Below are positions 1 through 7,151 of a DNA stretch of 15,093 bases, piece after piece (the first letter of the stretch is position 1; each line of letters starts with the position of its first letter). A program made the translations under genes and the position numbers. A model generated the notes under the pieces. The model ran no database searches and was not told where the DNA came from. It saw only the letters and a list, made by a program, of their open reading frames with translations. The DNA is from Bacteroidaceae bacterium (GTDB lineage: Bacteria > Bacteroidota > Bacteroidia > Bacteroidales > Bacteroidaceae), in the NCBI GenBank assembly GCA_021443285.1, contig JABUUG010000008.1:1-15093 (forward strand), read 5' to 3'.

Positions 1-258
1 TTGTCCTGTGCGACAAGGATGAGGGGCTTGAACGGTTTCACACTGGACGTAAAGAAATCAGCATACTACCTGCCTATAAAGACAGAAATACTGCTTAACA
101 AAAAAGAAATGTTTAACAATTTAATAACAGACTATGTACACAAAAATTCAACAAACATCAGCCTGGCTGCTCGAAAGGATGCCATCAAGACCGACAACGG
201 CGATAATCCTGGGCAGCGGACTCGGACAATTAGTTTCAGAGATTACGGACAAGACTGA
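1..258 (+). CDS. lpxK: 3' end of tetraacyldisaccharide 4'-kinase (LpxK), partial
   Basis: LpxK phosphorylates the tetraacyldisaccharide lipid A precursor at the inner membrane. Only the C-terminal 85 residues lie in the window; the gene begins upstream, so the TTG at position 1 is an internal codon and not a start. Residues 22-40 (YYLPIKTEILLNKKEMFNN) followed by a DYVHKN motif match the usual LpxK C-terminus. The frame does not stop there: it stays open for about 35 more codons inside punA before the TGA at 256-258. The position upstream of punA and thiL fits Bacteroidales gene order as I recall it. The first three residues (LSC before ATRMR) do not look like the TEKD motif I would expect there, so sequence quality at the edge deserves caution. 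Family call is fairly sure; the extended tail is odd. Confidence 0.72.
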   Translation: MSCATRMRGLNGFTLDVKKSAYYLPIKTEILLNKKEMFNNLITDYVHKNSTNISLAARKDAIKTDNGDNPGQRTRTISFRDYGQD

Positions 259-946
259 GATTGCCTACAGGGACATCCCCTATTTCCCAATCACCACCGT
301 TGAGGGACACACGGGCAAACTCATCTTCGGAAAACTGCAGGGCGTGGATGTAGTGGCAATGATGGGCCGCTTCCACTACTATGAGGGCTACGACATGCAG
401 ACTCTCACCTACCCTGTCAGGGTGCTGCGCTTCATAGGCGTCGAGAACCTCTTCGTGTCAAATGCCGCCGGCGGCACAAACCCGACATTCAAGGTGGGCG
501 ATGTGATGATTATCAAAGACCACATCAACCTGTTCCCCGACAACCCGCTGAGAGGCAAGAACTACAGCGAGTGGGGAGAGCGTTTCCCGTCGATGACAGA
601 GGCATACAACCGCCAGTACATTGCCTACGCAAAGGCAATAGCAAACAAGTACAACTTCAACCTGAAGGAAGGTGTTTACGCAGGCACATCAGGCCCAAGC
701 TATGAGACACCGGCAGAATACCGCTACTTCAGAGCCATCGGTGCAGATGCTGTCGGAATGAGTACCATACCAGAAGTTATCGTTGCACGCCACATGGAGA
801 TGAAAGTGTTCGGCGTAAGCGTAATCACCAATGTGGGCGGAGGCGAAGACAACTCCACCAACCACGAGGAAGTGCAGCAGATAGCACAAAAGGTACAGCA
901 CATCATCGGCACAATCGCCAAGGAGATAATCCCGAAGTTCGGCTAA
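134..946 (+). CDS. punA: Purine nucleoside phosphorylase, trimeric PNP-I type
   Basis: This cytosolic enzyme cleaves purine (deoxy)nucleosides with phosphate to the free base and (deoxy)ribose-1-phosphate, serving purine salvage. The 270-residue length is normal for the trimeric PNP/MTAP family. Visible motifs are the phosphate-binding GSGLG (27-31), GRFHYYEG (78-85), NAAGG (110-114), GTSGPSYETPAEYR (184-197), GMSTIPE (208-214) and ITN followed by NHEEV (231-247), which contribute to the phosphate, ribose and base sites. The ATG at 134 gives the usual N-terminus (MYTKIQQT) a short way before the first beta strand. It lies inside the upstream lpxK reading frame, a 125-nt out-of-phase overlap, which suggests translational linkage. 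No convincing Shine-Dalgarno sequence is present. thiL follows after 72 nt. Confidence 0.96.
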   Translation: MYTKIQQTSAWLLERMPSRPTTAIILGSGLGQLVSEITDKTEIAYRDIPYFPITTVEGHTGKLIFGKLQGVDVVAMMGRFHYYEGYDMQTLTYPVRVLRFIGVENLFVSNAAGGTNPTFKVGDVMIIKDHINLFPDNPLRGKNYSEWGERFPSMTEAYNRQYIAYAKAIANKYNFNLKEGVYAGTSGPSYETPAEYRYFRAIGADAVGMSTIPEVIVARHMEMKVFGVSVITNVGGGEDNSTNHEEVQQIAQKVQHIIGTIAKEIIPKFG

Positions 947-1018
947 GGCGGAGAGTTACACATTAATATATATAAGGCGGGGGATTTCCTCCCCACATAA
1001 AATATATAAGCTTCCCCA

Positions 1019-2089
1019 ATGGAAATTTCCCAGTTAGGAGAGTTCGGGCTTATTGACCATCTGACAAATGGACACAGCCCGAAAAATCCTTCCACCATAG
1101 CAGGTGTGGGCGACGACTGCGCAGTTATAAACAACGGAAACAGGCGTACACTCGTTACCAAAGATATGCTGATGGAGGGCATCCATTTCGACCTCACCTA
1201 CATCACTCTCGAACACCTCGGCTACAAGTCGGCGATGGTGAACATCTCGGACATCTTCGCGATGAACGGGAAACCTGAACAGATGGTAGTGGGCATAGCA
1301 CTTTCCAAACGCTTCACGGTGGAAGACATAGAGGCGTTCTACAGCGGACTGCGCAGGGCGTGCGAGAAATGGGGGGTTGACATTGTCGGTGGCGACACCA
1401 CCTCCTCTATCACAGGTCTTGCCATATCAATCACCTGCATAGGCAGTGCCAACGAAGAGGATATCGTATATCGTTCAGGTGCAAAAGACACCGACCTGAT
1501 ATGTGTGTCAGGAGACCTTGGCGCCGCCTATATGGGCTTACAGCTTCTTGAACGCGAGAAGGCGGTTTACTACCAGATGCTGCGCGAAGAGCAGGAGAAA
1601 GCAAAGGCTGCCAACAAGCCGTTCAATCCCCAAGAGAAGCCCTTCCAACCGGAGTTCTATGGGAAAGAATACCTGCTGGAACGGCAGCTGAAACCCGAAG
1701 CACGAGGCGACATCATAGCATCGTTGGCAGAATACGGCATAAAACCGACTGCAATGATTGACATCTCCGACGGGCTGTCCTCCGAGATACTGCACATCTG
1801 CAAGCAGAGCAACTGCGGATGCCGCATATACGAAAAGAACCTCCCCATCGACTACCAGACAGCCGTTGCAGCCGAAGAGTTCTCCATGAACGTTACAACC
1901 TGCGCCCTGAACGGAGGCGAAGACTACGAACTGCTCTTCACCGTCCCCATCGGCGACCTGCACAAGATAGAAGAGATTGACAACGTCAGGATGATTGGCT
2001 ACATTACAAAGCCTGAACAGGGCAAGCAGCTGATATCCCGCGACAACCAGGAGTTCGAACTTCTTGCACAGGGATGGCAACACGCATAA
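1019..2089 (+). CDS. thiL: Thiamine-monophosphate kinase
   Basis: ThiL uses ATP to phosphorylate thiamine monophosphate to thiamine pyrophosphate, the last step of the pathway. The protein has the PurM/AIR-synthase fold signatures in order: GVGDDCAV (29-36), DMLMEGIHF (49-57), NISDIFAMNG (75-84), VGGDTT (123-128), SGDLG (164-168), MIDISDGL (246-253) and NGGEDYELLF (298-307). The aspartates in these motifs bind Mg-ATP and substrate. At 356 residues it is longer than the roughly 325-residue E. coli enzyme; the extra length is a Glu/Lys-rich stretch at about 183-215. The ATG at 1019 directly precedes the typical MEISQLGEFGLI start. The stop is 7 nt before maf, so the two are probably cotranscribed. 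Confidence 0.96.
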   Translation: MEISQLGEFGLIDHLTNGHSPKNPSTIAGVGDDCAVINNGNRRTLVTKDMLMEGIHFDLTYITLEHLGYKSAMVNISDIFAMNGKPEQMVVGIALSKRFTVEDIEAFYSGLRRACEKWGVDIVGGDTTSSITGLAISITCIGSANEEDIVYRSGAKDTDLICVSGDLGAAYMGLQLLEREKAVYYQMLREEQEKAKAANKPFNPQEKPFQPEFYGKEYLLERQLKPEARGDIIASLAEYGIKPTAMIDISDGLSSEILHICKQSNCGCRIYEKNLPIDYQTAVAAEEFSMNVTTCALNGGEDYELLFTVPIGDLHKIEEIDNVRMIGYITKPEQGKQLISRDNQEFELLAQGWQHA

Positions 2090-2096
2090 CCCCATC

Positions 2097-2675
2097 ATGA
2101 AAAAGCTAATCCTCGCTTCCAACAGCCCACGCCGCAAGGAACTGCTTGCCGGACTGGACATCCCCTTTGAGGTAAGGGTAATAGCCGACATTGACGAGTC
2201 GCATCCAGAGGGAGTGGACATATACTCCGTTCCCGAGACACTCGCCCGACGCAAGGCTTCCGCCTACAAGAACGACATCGCCGACGATGAGGTGATACTC
2301 ACTGCCGACACAGTCGTCATCGTTGATGAAGACATTCTGGAAAAGCCCAAAGACGAAGAGGAGGCAAAAGAGATGCTGCGACTTATCAGCGGACGGTCGC
2401 ACAATGTGGTAACGGGCATCTGCATCGGCACGAAGGACGACCTGAACCACAGCCATTTCTCCGTACTGACCGAGGTGCGCTTCAAGCAGCTCACGGAAGA
2501 GGAGATAGACTACTACGTCAGGACCTACAAACCGATGGACAAGGCAGGGGCATACGGGATACAGGAATGGATAGGATACATCGGAGTTACGGGCATAGAC
2601 GGAAGTTTCTATAACGTAATGGGACTACCAGTACAAAGGATTTACCCCGAATTGATGAAGGTCATATATACATAG
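2097..2675 (+). CDS. maf: Maf-family nucleoside triphosphate pyrophosphatase (dTTP/UTP type)
   Basis: Maf proteins hydrolyse non-canonical or specific nucleoside triphosphates to the monophosphate and pyrophosphate, and were first linked to septum formation. The 192-residue length is typical. Motifs are ASNSPRR (7-13, phosphate binding), TADTVV (69-74, with catalytic Asp71), SGRSH (98-102) and DKAGAYGIQ (148-156). The last motif resembles the YhdE/dTTP-UTP subgroup more than the YceF/m7GTP subgroup; that split is from memory. An in-frame ATG at 2064 lies inside thiL and would add eleven residues with no family counterpart. The ATG at 2097, 7 nt after the thiL stop, gives the standard MKKLILASNSPRR start and is preferred. 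Confidence 0.95.
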   Translation: MKKLILASNSPRRKELLAGLDIPFEVRVIADIDESHPEGVDIYSVPETLARRKASAYKNDIADDEVILTADTVVIVDEDILEKPKDEEEAKEMLRLISGRSHNVVTGICIGTKDDLNHSHFSVLTEVRFKQLTEEEIDYYVRTYKPMDKAGAYGIQEWIGYIGVTGIDGSFYNVMGLPVQRIYPELMKVIYT

Positions 2676-2702
2676 TCTTGTTAAAACAAAAGAGCAAATT
2701 CA

Positions 2703-2733
2703 TTTGCGCGCACGGTGTAAAGTCATACCTTTG
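2703..2733 (+). promoter_or_regulatory. Bacteroidetes-type promoter upstream of the glucosaminidase gene
   Basis: A TTTG box at 2703-2706 and a TACCTTTG box at 2726-2733 are separated by 19 nt, matching the known Bacteroidetes sigma consensus (TTTG, 19-21 nt, TAnnTTTG). Transcription would begin near 2740, giving a leader of about 125 nt before the ATG at 2867. Confidence 0.75.
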
Positions 2734-2740
2734 CACCGTG
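2711..2740. promoter_or_regulatory. Palindrome overlapping the promoter, candidate operator
   Basis: Two 12-nt arms (2711-2722 and 2729-2740) form an inverted repeat around a 6-nt centre, with one G-T type mismatch at 2718/2733. The arms CACGGTGTAAAG and CTTTGCACCGTG lie between the two promoter boxes and over the -7 box, where a repressor or activator dimer would act. The role as operator is inference. Confidence 0.5.
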
Positions 2741-2773
2741 TTTTTCATGGTATTAGATTATTAAGGTTAGAGG

Positions 2774-2803
2774 ATTGGTTGTCGAGAGACAATCAATTTT
2801 TTT
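2774..2803 (+). terminator. Intrinsic terminator or attenuator hairpin with T run
   Basis: A 10-bp stem (2774-2783 with 2788-2797, one G-T wobble) closes a GAGA tetraloop of the stable GNRA class and runs straight into seven T residues (2797-2803). This is a standard factor-independent terminator shape. It lies downstream of the predicted start at about 2740, so it would terminate or attenuate transcription from the local promoter before the glucosaminidase gene. It could also serve the upstream maf operon. Confidence 0.6.
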
Positions 2804-2840
2804 ATACCCATGTTTATGTTAAGAGTAAACATGGGTATAA
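2802..2840. repeat. Perfect 15-bp inverted repeat in the leader
   Basis: Arms 2802-2816 and 2826-2840 are perfect reverse complements around a 9-nt loop (TGTTAAGAG). The hairpin begins within the T run of the preceding terminator-like stem and ends 26 nt before the start codon at 2867. It could control translation, stabilise the transcript or bind a protein; nothing in the sequence decides between these. Confidence 0.65.
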
Positions 2841-2866
2841 CTTTTATATTCCGCAAACCCTCCATT

Positions 2867-3751
2867 ATGAACAAGACATTACTCTTCATACTTTCCCTCA
2901 TCCTCATCTGCCTACAGGCTACGGCACAGCGGCGCACATCCGCCGACTACGAGAACTACATAAAGAAATACGCGCCCATAGCCGTTGAGCAGATGAAGAA
3001 ACACAGCATCCCGGCATCAATCACCCTGGCGCAGGGGCTGATAGAAAGCGGAGCCGGCACAAGCGAAATGGCAAGCAGGGGCAACAACCATTTCGGCATA
3101 AAATGCCACGACTGGACAGGGAAACGGCAGTATCACAATGACGATATGGACAACGAATGCTTCCGTGCCTACAACTCCGCCCGCGAGAGCTTTGAAGACC
3201 ACAGCCTCTTCCTGAAACGCAAACGCTACGAGAGGCTATTCACCTACGATATAACCGACTACAAGAAATGGGCGCACGGGCTGAAGGCGTGCGGATATGC
3301 CACGAACCCAGTCTATGCAAAGACACTCATTGATATCATCGAGCGTTACCAGCTCTATCAGTATGACAGTCAGAAAACCTCTTCAAAGGATGACTTAGGA
3401 GGCGGCATATACGCAGTAAACTACATAAACGACATACCCTACGTCGTGGCAAGGGCAGGCGACAGCTTCAAGTCAATCGGCGAAGCAGTGGACAAGTCAT
3501 ACAGAAAGCTCGCCCGCTACAATGAACGCGACAAGAAGGACGTACTGGAAGAAGGCGACATCGTGTTCCTAAAGAAGAAGGCACGCAAGGGCGAGAAGGC
3601 ACACAAGGGCAAGGTGTATCGCGTGAAGGCAGGCGACAGCATGTACAGTATATCGCAGAAATTCGGCATCCGCCTGAAGAACCTGTACAAAATGAACGAT
3701 CTCTCCCCCGAAAACAATGTAGAGGTGGGCTTCCCTCTGCGCTTAAGATAA
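2867..3751 (+). CDS. Secreted glucosaminidase with two C-terminal LysM repeats
   Basis: This is probably a peptidoglycan hydrolase that cleaves glycan strands in the periplasm or at the cell surface. The 294-residue protein begins with a signal peptide (MNKTLLFILSLILICLQATA, likely cut near residue 21). A glucosaminidase/FlgJ-like domain follows at about 28-165, with the motif LAQGLIESGAGTSEMA around the candidate catalytic Glu60 and then NNHFGIKCH (73-81). Two LysM carbohydrate-binding repeats occupy about 191-236 and 249-294, joined by a Lys-rich linker (236-248). An in-frame ATG at 2810 lies in the leader hairpin and would put 19 residues before the signal peptide, so the ATG at 2867 is chosen. 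It has its own promoter and structured leader. It may act in division or cell-wall remodelling; the exact substrate is unknown. Confidence 0.88.
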   Translation: MNKTLLFILSLILICLQATAQRRTSADYENYIKKYAPIAVEQMKKHSIPASITLAQGLIESGAGTSEMASRGNNHFGIKCHDWTGKRQYHNDDMDNECFRAYNSARESFEDHSLFLKRKRYERLFTYDITDYKKWAHGLKACGYATNPVYAKTLIDIIERYQLYQYDSQKTSSKDDLGGGIYAVNYINDIPYVVARAGDSFKSIGEAVDKSYRKLARYNERDKKDVLEEGDIVFLKKKARKGEKAHKGKVYRVKAGDSMYSISQKFGIRLKNLYKMNDLSPENNVEVGFPLRLR

Positions 3752-3880
3752 ACACCCTCCAGACAAATACCATACAGGACGGGAACAGCAAATATGGCAT
3801 GATAACCACATATTATGCAAATTCCAACATTGTTGAACGACATATAAACAACATTAAATATTAATCCTTTCTTATATCAC

Positions 3881-4648
3881 ATGAAAATATCAGTTATCGG
3901 CGCAGGCGCAATGGGCGGCGCAATGGTAGAAGGCTGGCTTAACACAAGCCTCTTCACCCCTGCTGACATCACGGCAGCAGACCCCTTTGAGGCATCTCTC
4001 AAAAGATTCGCAAACACAGGCATCAACACTACATGCGGAAACAACGAGGCTGCGGCAGACAAAGACGTGGTATGCGTAGTTGTTAAGCCATGGCTTGTGG
4101 ATTCAGTGCTCAACGGCATAAAGGACACTCTGAAAAGCAACCAGATTCTCATCGTTGTTGCTGCCGGAGTAAGCCTCGCACAGATTAAGGCAGTAGTGGG
4201 AAACGACATTTCCGTTTTCCTCTGCATCCCCAACACAGCCATCGCAGTAAAGTCGAGCATGACATTCATTGTCCCTGACACAAACGCAACAGAAGCACAG
4301 ATAAAGCTCGTTGAAGAACTGTTCAACGCTACGGGTTCGTGCATGATAGTAGATGAGCAGCATCTGCCCGCAGCCACCGTCCTCGCCTCCTGCGGCATAG
4401 CCTATGCCATGCGCTATGTACGCGCAGCTTCAGAAGGCGGCGTACAACTCGGTTTCAAGGCCGACATGGCAAAGGACATCGTTGTGCAGACCGTAAAGGG
4501 TGCCATGGAACTGCTGCAGGCTACGGGCAACCACCCAGAAACAGAGATTGACAAAGTAACGACACCTGGCGGCGTAACCATACGCGGACTGAACAGAATG
4601 GAGCAGTACGGCTTCAGCAACGCCGTGATACAGGGACTGTTAGGATAG
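3881..4648 (+). CDS. proC: Pyrroline-5-carboxylate reductase
   Basis: ProC reduces 1-pyrroline-5-carboxylate to L-proline with NAD(P)H, the last step of proline synthesis. The 255-residue protein has an N-terminal Rossmann fold with VIGAGAMGGAM (5-15), VKPW (68-71) and IPNTAIAV (116-123). A C-terminal helical dimer domain follows with ASCGIAYAMRYV (169-180) and the family signature TPGGVTIRGLNRME (228-241). The length is slightly under the usual 260-275. The 129-nt gap upstream (3752-3880) is AT-rich and contains a short CAACATTGTTG palindrome but no clear TAnnTTTG box. It is followed by proB after a 182-nt repeat-filled spacer, which places all three glutamate-to-proline genes together. Confidence 0.96.
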   Translation: MKISVIGAGAMGGAMVEGWLNTSLFTPADITAADPFEASLKRFANTGINTTCGNNEAAADKDVVCVVVKPWLVDSVLNGIKDTLKSNQILIVVAAGVSLAQIKAVVGNDISVFLCIPNTAIAVKSSMTFIVPDTNATEAQIKLVEELFNATGSCMIVDEQHLPAATVLASCGIAYAMRYVRAASEGGVQLGFKADMAKDIVVQTVKGAMELLQATGNHPETEIDKVTTPGGVTIRGLNRMEQYGFSNAVIQGLLG

Positions 4649-4671
4649 TTATAGACAATATCGTTAATTAT

Positions 4672-4797
4672 GAAGTTAAAGGAGTTAAGGAAGTTTAAGG
4701 AGTTAAAGACATTACCTAATTAGAGTGTGCCCAAACAGTTGTTCGGGAAAAATCATTTGTCTTTAACACCCTTAACTCCTTTAACTTCCTTAACTCC
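4672..4797. repeat. Inverted-repeat element built of AGTTAA units (proC-proB spacer)
   Basis: Two 40-nt arms (4672-4711 and 4758-4797) are reverse complements at about 32 of 40 positions, with no gaps. Each arm is itself a short tandem array of units like GGAGTTAAG. The 46-nt centre holds a smaller imperfect stem (4730-4737 with 4740-4747). It fills most of the proC-proB gap. A related element lies at 12371-12500. It could fold into a long RNA hairpin that affects proB expression, or be a dispersed genomic repeat. Confidence 0.7.
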
Positions 4798-4830
4798 CAT
4801 ATATAACCAACCATAGACAAAGTCTGCACG

Positions 4831-5643
4831 ATGAAAGAAAGAATCGTAATAAAGGTGGGCAGCAATGTGCTCACCCGTGCTGACGGCACTCTCAACATAA
4901 CCCGCATCTCGTCCATTGTCGACCAGATAGCCGAGCTCCGCAAACTGCGCCATGAGGTGATACTCGTGTCGAGCGGAGCAGTGGCAAGCGGACGGAGCGA
5001 ACTGCGCATAGACACCCACCTCGACAGTGTGGAGCAGCGTCAGCTTTTCTCCGCCATTGGTCAGGTGAGACTCATAAACCACTACTACGACCTGTTCCGC
5101 GAACACGACATACACATCGGACAGGTGCTGACGATGAAGGAGAACTTCAATCCCGGCGAACAGTACCAGAACCAGAAAGCCTGCATGCAGCTGATGCTCG
5201 ACATGGGAGTGCTGCCCATCGTGAACGAGAACGACACCGTTGCCCTCTCCGAACTGATGTTCACCGACAACGACGAACTCTCCGGGCTTATCGCAAGAAT
5301 GCTCAACGCCGACAAGCTGATACTCCTCTCAAACATTGACGGAATATACGACGGCGACCCAAAGAACCCTGCCTCAAAGGTTATAGAGAGGGTGGAACCC
5401 GAAAGGGATTTGAGCGAATACATACACCGCGAGAAGAGCAGCTTCGGCAGGGGAGGCATGGAGTCGAAGTACCATACGGCATCTGAAGTGTCGAAAAGCG
5501 GCATCACAGTCATAATCGCCAACGGCACGAAGGAGAACATTCTCCTTGACCTCATCACAGCCCCCGAATCCATAACACACACGGAGTTCATCGCCTCCGG
5601 TTCATCCGTCCCTTCCGGTTCTTCCGTTCCCCCCATATACTAA
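4831..5643 (+). CDS. proB: Glutamate 5-kinase, short form without PUA domain
   Basis: ProB phosphorylates L-glutamate to gamma-glutamyl phosphate, the first and usually proline-inhibited step of proline synthesis. The amino-acid-kinase domain is complete: [10 protein letters not shown] (6-15), VSSGAVASG (46-54), NENDTVA (132-138), FTDNDELS (144-151) and GRGGMESK (206-213). At 270 residues it lacks the C-terminal PUA domain of the roughly 367-residue E. coli enzyme. The last residues (256-269) are a low-complexity Ser/Pro tail made by an 18-bp tandem repeat in the DNA. The start at 4831 gives the normal [10 protein letters not shown]. proA follows after 56 nt and supplies the reductase that uses the unstable product. 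Confidence 0.95.
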   Translation: MKERIVIKVGSNVLTRADGTLNITRISSIVDQIAELRKLRHEVILVSSGAVASGRSELRIDTHLDSVEQRQLFSAIGQVRLINHYYDLFREHDIHIGQVLTMKENFNPGEQYQNQKACMQLMLDMGVLPIVNENDTVALSELMFTDNDELSGLIARMLNADKLILLSNIDGIYDGDPKNPASKVIERVEPERDLSEYIHREKSSFGRGGMESKYHTASEVSKSGITVIIANGTKENILLDLITAPESITHTEFIASGSSVPSGSSVPPIY

Positions 5644-5645
5644 AT

Positions 5646-5673
5646 GCCCCGCTTTCGGAGCCTCTGCTCCGAA
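5646..5673. repeat. REP-like hairpin between proB and proA
   Basis: An 8-bp perfect stem, TTCGGAGC (5654-5661) and GCTCCGAA (5666-5673), encloses a CTCT loop. The same two arms recur at 10753-10772 with a different loop. The flank GCCCCGC (5646-5652), read on the other strand, resembles the CGCGGGGG flank of the second copy. There is no T run, so a terminator role is unlikely. It lies 26 nt before the proA start. Confidence 0.6.
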
Positions 5674-5699
5674 CAATTACCCCATATTCCCCCTCCCCC

Positions 5700-6959
5700 G
5701 TGAACACTCTTTTTTCCAACGCCAAGAATGCCGCCCGCACAGTGGCGCTCCTCAGTGACGAACAGCGCAACGCCATACTTCTCGACGTGGCGCAAGCCAT
5801 AGTTACCAACACCCCCACCCTGCTTTCCGCCAACGCCAACGACCTGGAGAAGATGTCGCTGGACAACCCTCTCTATGACCGCCTCATGCTTACCGAAGAG
5901 CGTCTGAAGGGCATTGCCGGAGATATGCAGCAGGTGGCGCACCTCCCCTCCCCTCCCAGCCACACCATAGAAGACCGCACCCTCCCCAACGGACTGCGGC
6001 TAAGGCGTGTCAGCGTGCCATTCGGGGTGATCGGTGTCATCTATGAGGCGCGTCCGAACGTTACCTTCGACGTGTTCTCACTGTGCCTGAAAAGCGGCAA
6101 CGCCTGCATACTCAAGGGAGGCAAGGATGCCGACAGCTCAAACCGCGAGGCGATAGCCGTAATACGCGAAGTGCTCTCACGCCATGCCCGGCAGCTGCAA
6201 ATGCCCGACCTTGCCAATGCCGCCACACTCCTTGACGCCACACACGAGGCTACAGCCGAACTGCTCAATGCCGTGGGGTATGTGGACATCTGCATACCAC
6301 GTGGAGGTAGGAAGCTCATTGACTTCGTGCGCGACAACGCGAAGGTGCCTGTCATTGAGACTGGAGCAGGAGTGGTGAACTGCTATTTCGACGCAACAGC
6401 GCAGACAGAAATGGGAACGAGAATCATTGAGAACGCCAAGACACGGCGCGTCAGCGTGTGCAATGCCCTCGACTGCCTGCTCATAAACGCCAGTCGCATC
6501 TCCGACCTCCCCACCATCTGCGCACCGCTGAAGGAGAAACACGTTACGATATACGCCGACGACACAGCCTACTCCGCACTCGAAGCAAGCGGCTACACGC
6601 CACTACAGCACGCCACTACCGACAGCTACGGCACAGAATTCATGGACTACAAGCTGGCTGTCAAGACGGTTTCTTCAATAGGAGAAGCCATCGACCACAT
6701 AGCAAAATACGGATCAGGACACAGCGAGAGCATCATAACAGAAGACCCAGACAACGCAGACCGCTTCCAGCGAGAAGTGGATGCGGCCTGCGTATATGTG
6801 AACGCCCCGACAAGCTTCACCGACGGCGCACAGTTCGGACTCGGTGCCGAGATAGGCATATCCACACAGAAGCTCGGCGCACGCGGTCCGATGGGACTTC
6901 GGGAAATGACCACCTACAAGTGGCTAATCAACGGGGAAGGACAGATAAGGAAGGCGTAA
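5700..6959 (+). CDS. proA: Gamma-glutamyl phosphate reductase
   Basis: ProA reduces gamma-glutamyl phosphate with NADPH to glutamate-5-semialdehyde, which cyclises to the ProC substrate. The 419-residue length is typical of this aldehyde-dehydrogenase-superfamily enzyme. Motifs include [19 protein letters not shown] (104-122), LKGGKDA (138-144), IPRGGR (199-204), ETGAGV (220-225), SVCNALD (252-258) with catalytic Cys254, and the C-terminal [17 protein letters not shown] (392-408). The start is a GTG at 5700; it gives the expected [10 protein letters not shown]-terminus and no in-frame ATG lies nearby upstream. It sits 56 nt after proB with a REP-like hairpin between them. It is the last gene of the proline cluster. 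Confidence 0.96.
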   Translation: MNTLFSNAKNAARTVALLSDEQRNAILLDVAQAIVTNTPTLLSANANDLEKMSLDNPLYDRLMLTEERLKGIAGDMQQVAHLPSPPSHTIEDRTLPNGLRLRRVSVPFGVIGVIYEARPNVTFDVFSLCLKSGNACILKGGKDADSSNREAIAVIREVLSRHARQLQMPDLANAATLLDATHEATAELLNAVGYVDICIPRGGRKLIDFVRDNAKVPVIETGAGVVNCYFDATAQTEMGTRIIENAKTRRVSVCNALDCLLINASRISDLPTICAPLKEKHVTIYADDTAYSALEASGYTPLQHATTDSYGTEFMDYKLAVKTVSSIGEAIDHIAKYGSGHSESIITEDPDNADRFQREVDAACVYVNAPTSFTDGAQFGLGAEIGISTQKLGARGPMGLREMTTYKWLINGEGQIRKA

Positions 6960-7002
6960 TATCAAAAGTCCGGGAGAAGTCCCAAAGGAGATTAGAGGAA
7001 TA

Positions 7003-7052
7003 GGCAAGGCTATCGAACTTGCTTGAACTGCCGAACGGCAGTAACTTTGCGA
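7003..7052 (+). promoter_or_regulatory. Bacteroidetes-type promoter module with no obvious gene
   Basis: A TAACTTTG -7 box (7042-7049) lies 20 nt after a TTG (7019-7021). A small palindrome, ACTGCC/GGCAGT (7027-7042), fills the spacer. The 50-nt block from GGCAA to TGCGA resembles the block at 8243-8290 in front of the tolC-like gene: both share GGCAA, ACTTGnTTGnACT and GTAACTTTGCGA. It points toward the inverted repeat at 7073-7121 and the 3' end of the araC-like gene, so its product would be a short RNA or antisense transcript. Confidence 0.55.
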
Positions 7053-7072
7053 TATTAACGCCACGAATATAA

Positions 7073-7121
7073 ATGCCATTTACGCCAGTACTTCCGCATA
7101 AAGTACTGGCGTAAATGGCAT
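7073..7121. repeat. Perfect 21-bp inverted repeat after proA
   Basis: Arms 7073-7093 and 7101-7121 are exact reverse complements around a 7-nt loop (CCGCATA). No T run follows on either strand, so it is not a classical intrinsic terminator, although it lies between the converging proA and araC-like genes. A 13-codon ORF (7073-7114, MPFTPVLPHKVLA) begins exactly at the left arm. A partial direct copy of the arm, CCAGTACTTC, recurs at 7129-7138. Confidence 0.75.
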
Positions 7122-7151
7122 ATATAGCCCAGTACTTCGTGCGGAAGTTTC

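Noticed and set aside
947..1018. Weak G-run/C-run hairpin and TATATAAG repeats between punA and thiL
   Set aside because: Only four to five base pairs and no T run; too weak to call a terminator or regulator.
1538..2254. A 238-codon open frame on the - strand across thiL and maf
   Set aside because: It is antisense to two well-recognised genes, has no family-like motifs, and its composition follows the complementary strand codons.
2704..2988. A 94-codon + strand frame crossing the leader and glucosaminidase start
   Set aside because: It starts inside the promoter palindrome and continues out of frame within the glucosaminidase gene; no signal or domain is visible.
4672..4797. CRISPR-like array made of AGTTAA repeats
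   Set aside because: Units are only about 8-10 nt, contiguous and without spacers, and there are no cas genes; the structure is an inverted repeat.
6458..7003. A 181-codon + strand open frame overlapping the proA 3' half
   Set aside because: It is an out-of-frame reading of proA with an Arg/His-rich composition typical of a shifted frame.
7101..7151. Intrinsic terminator shared by proA and the araC-like gene at the 21-bp hairpin
   Set aside because: The hairpin is strong but neither strand has a T run after it, so it is listed as a repeat and not as a terminator.
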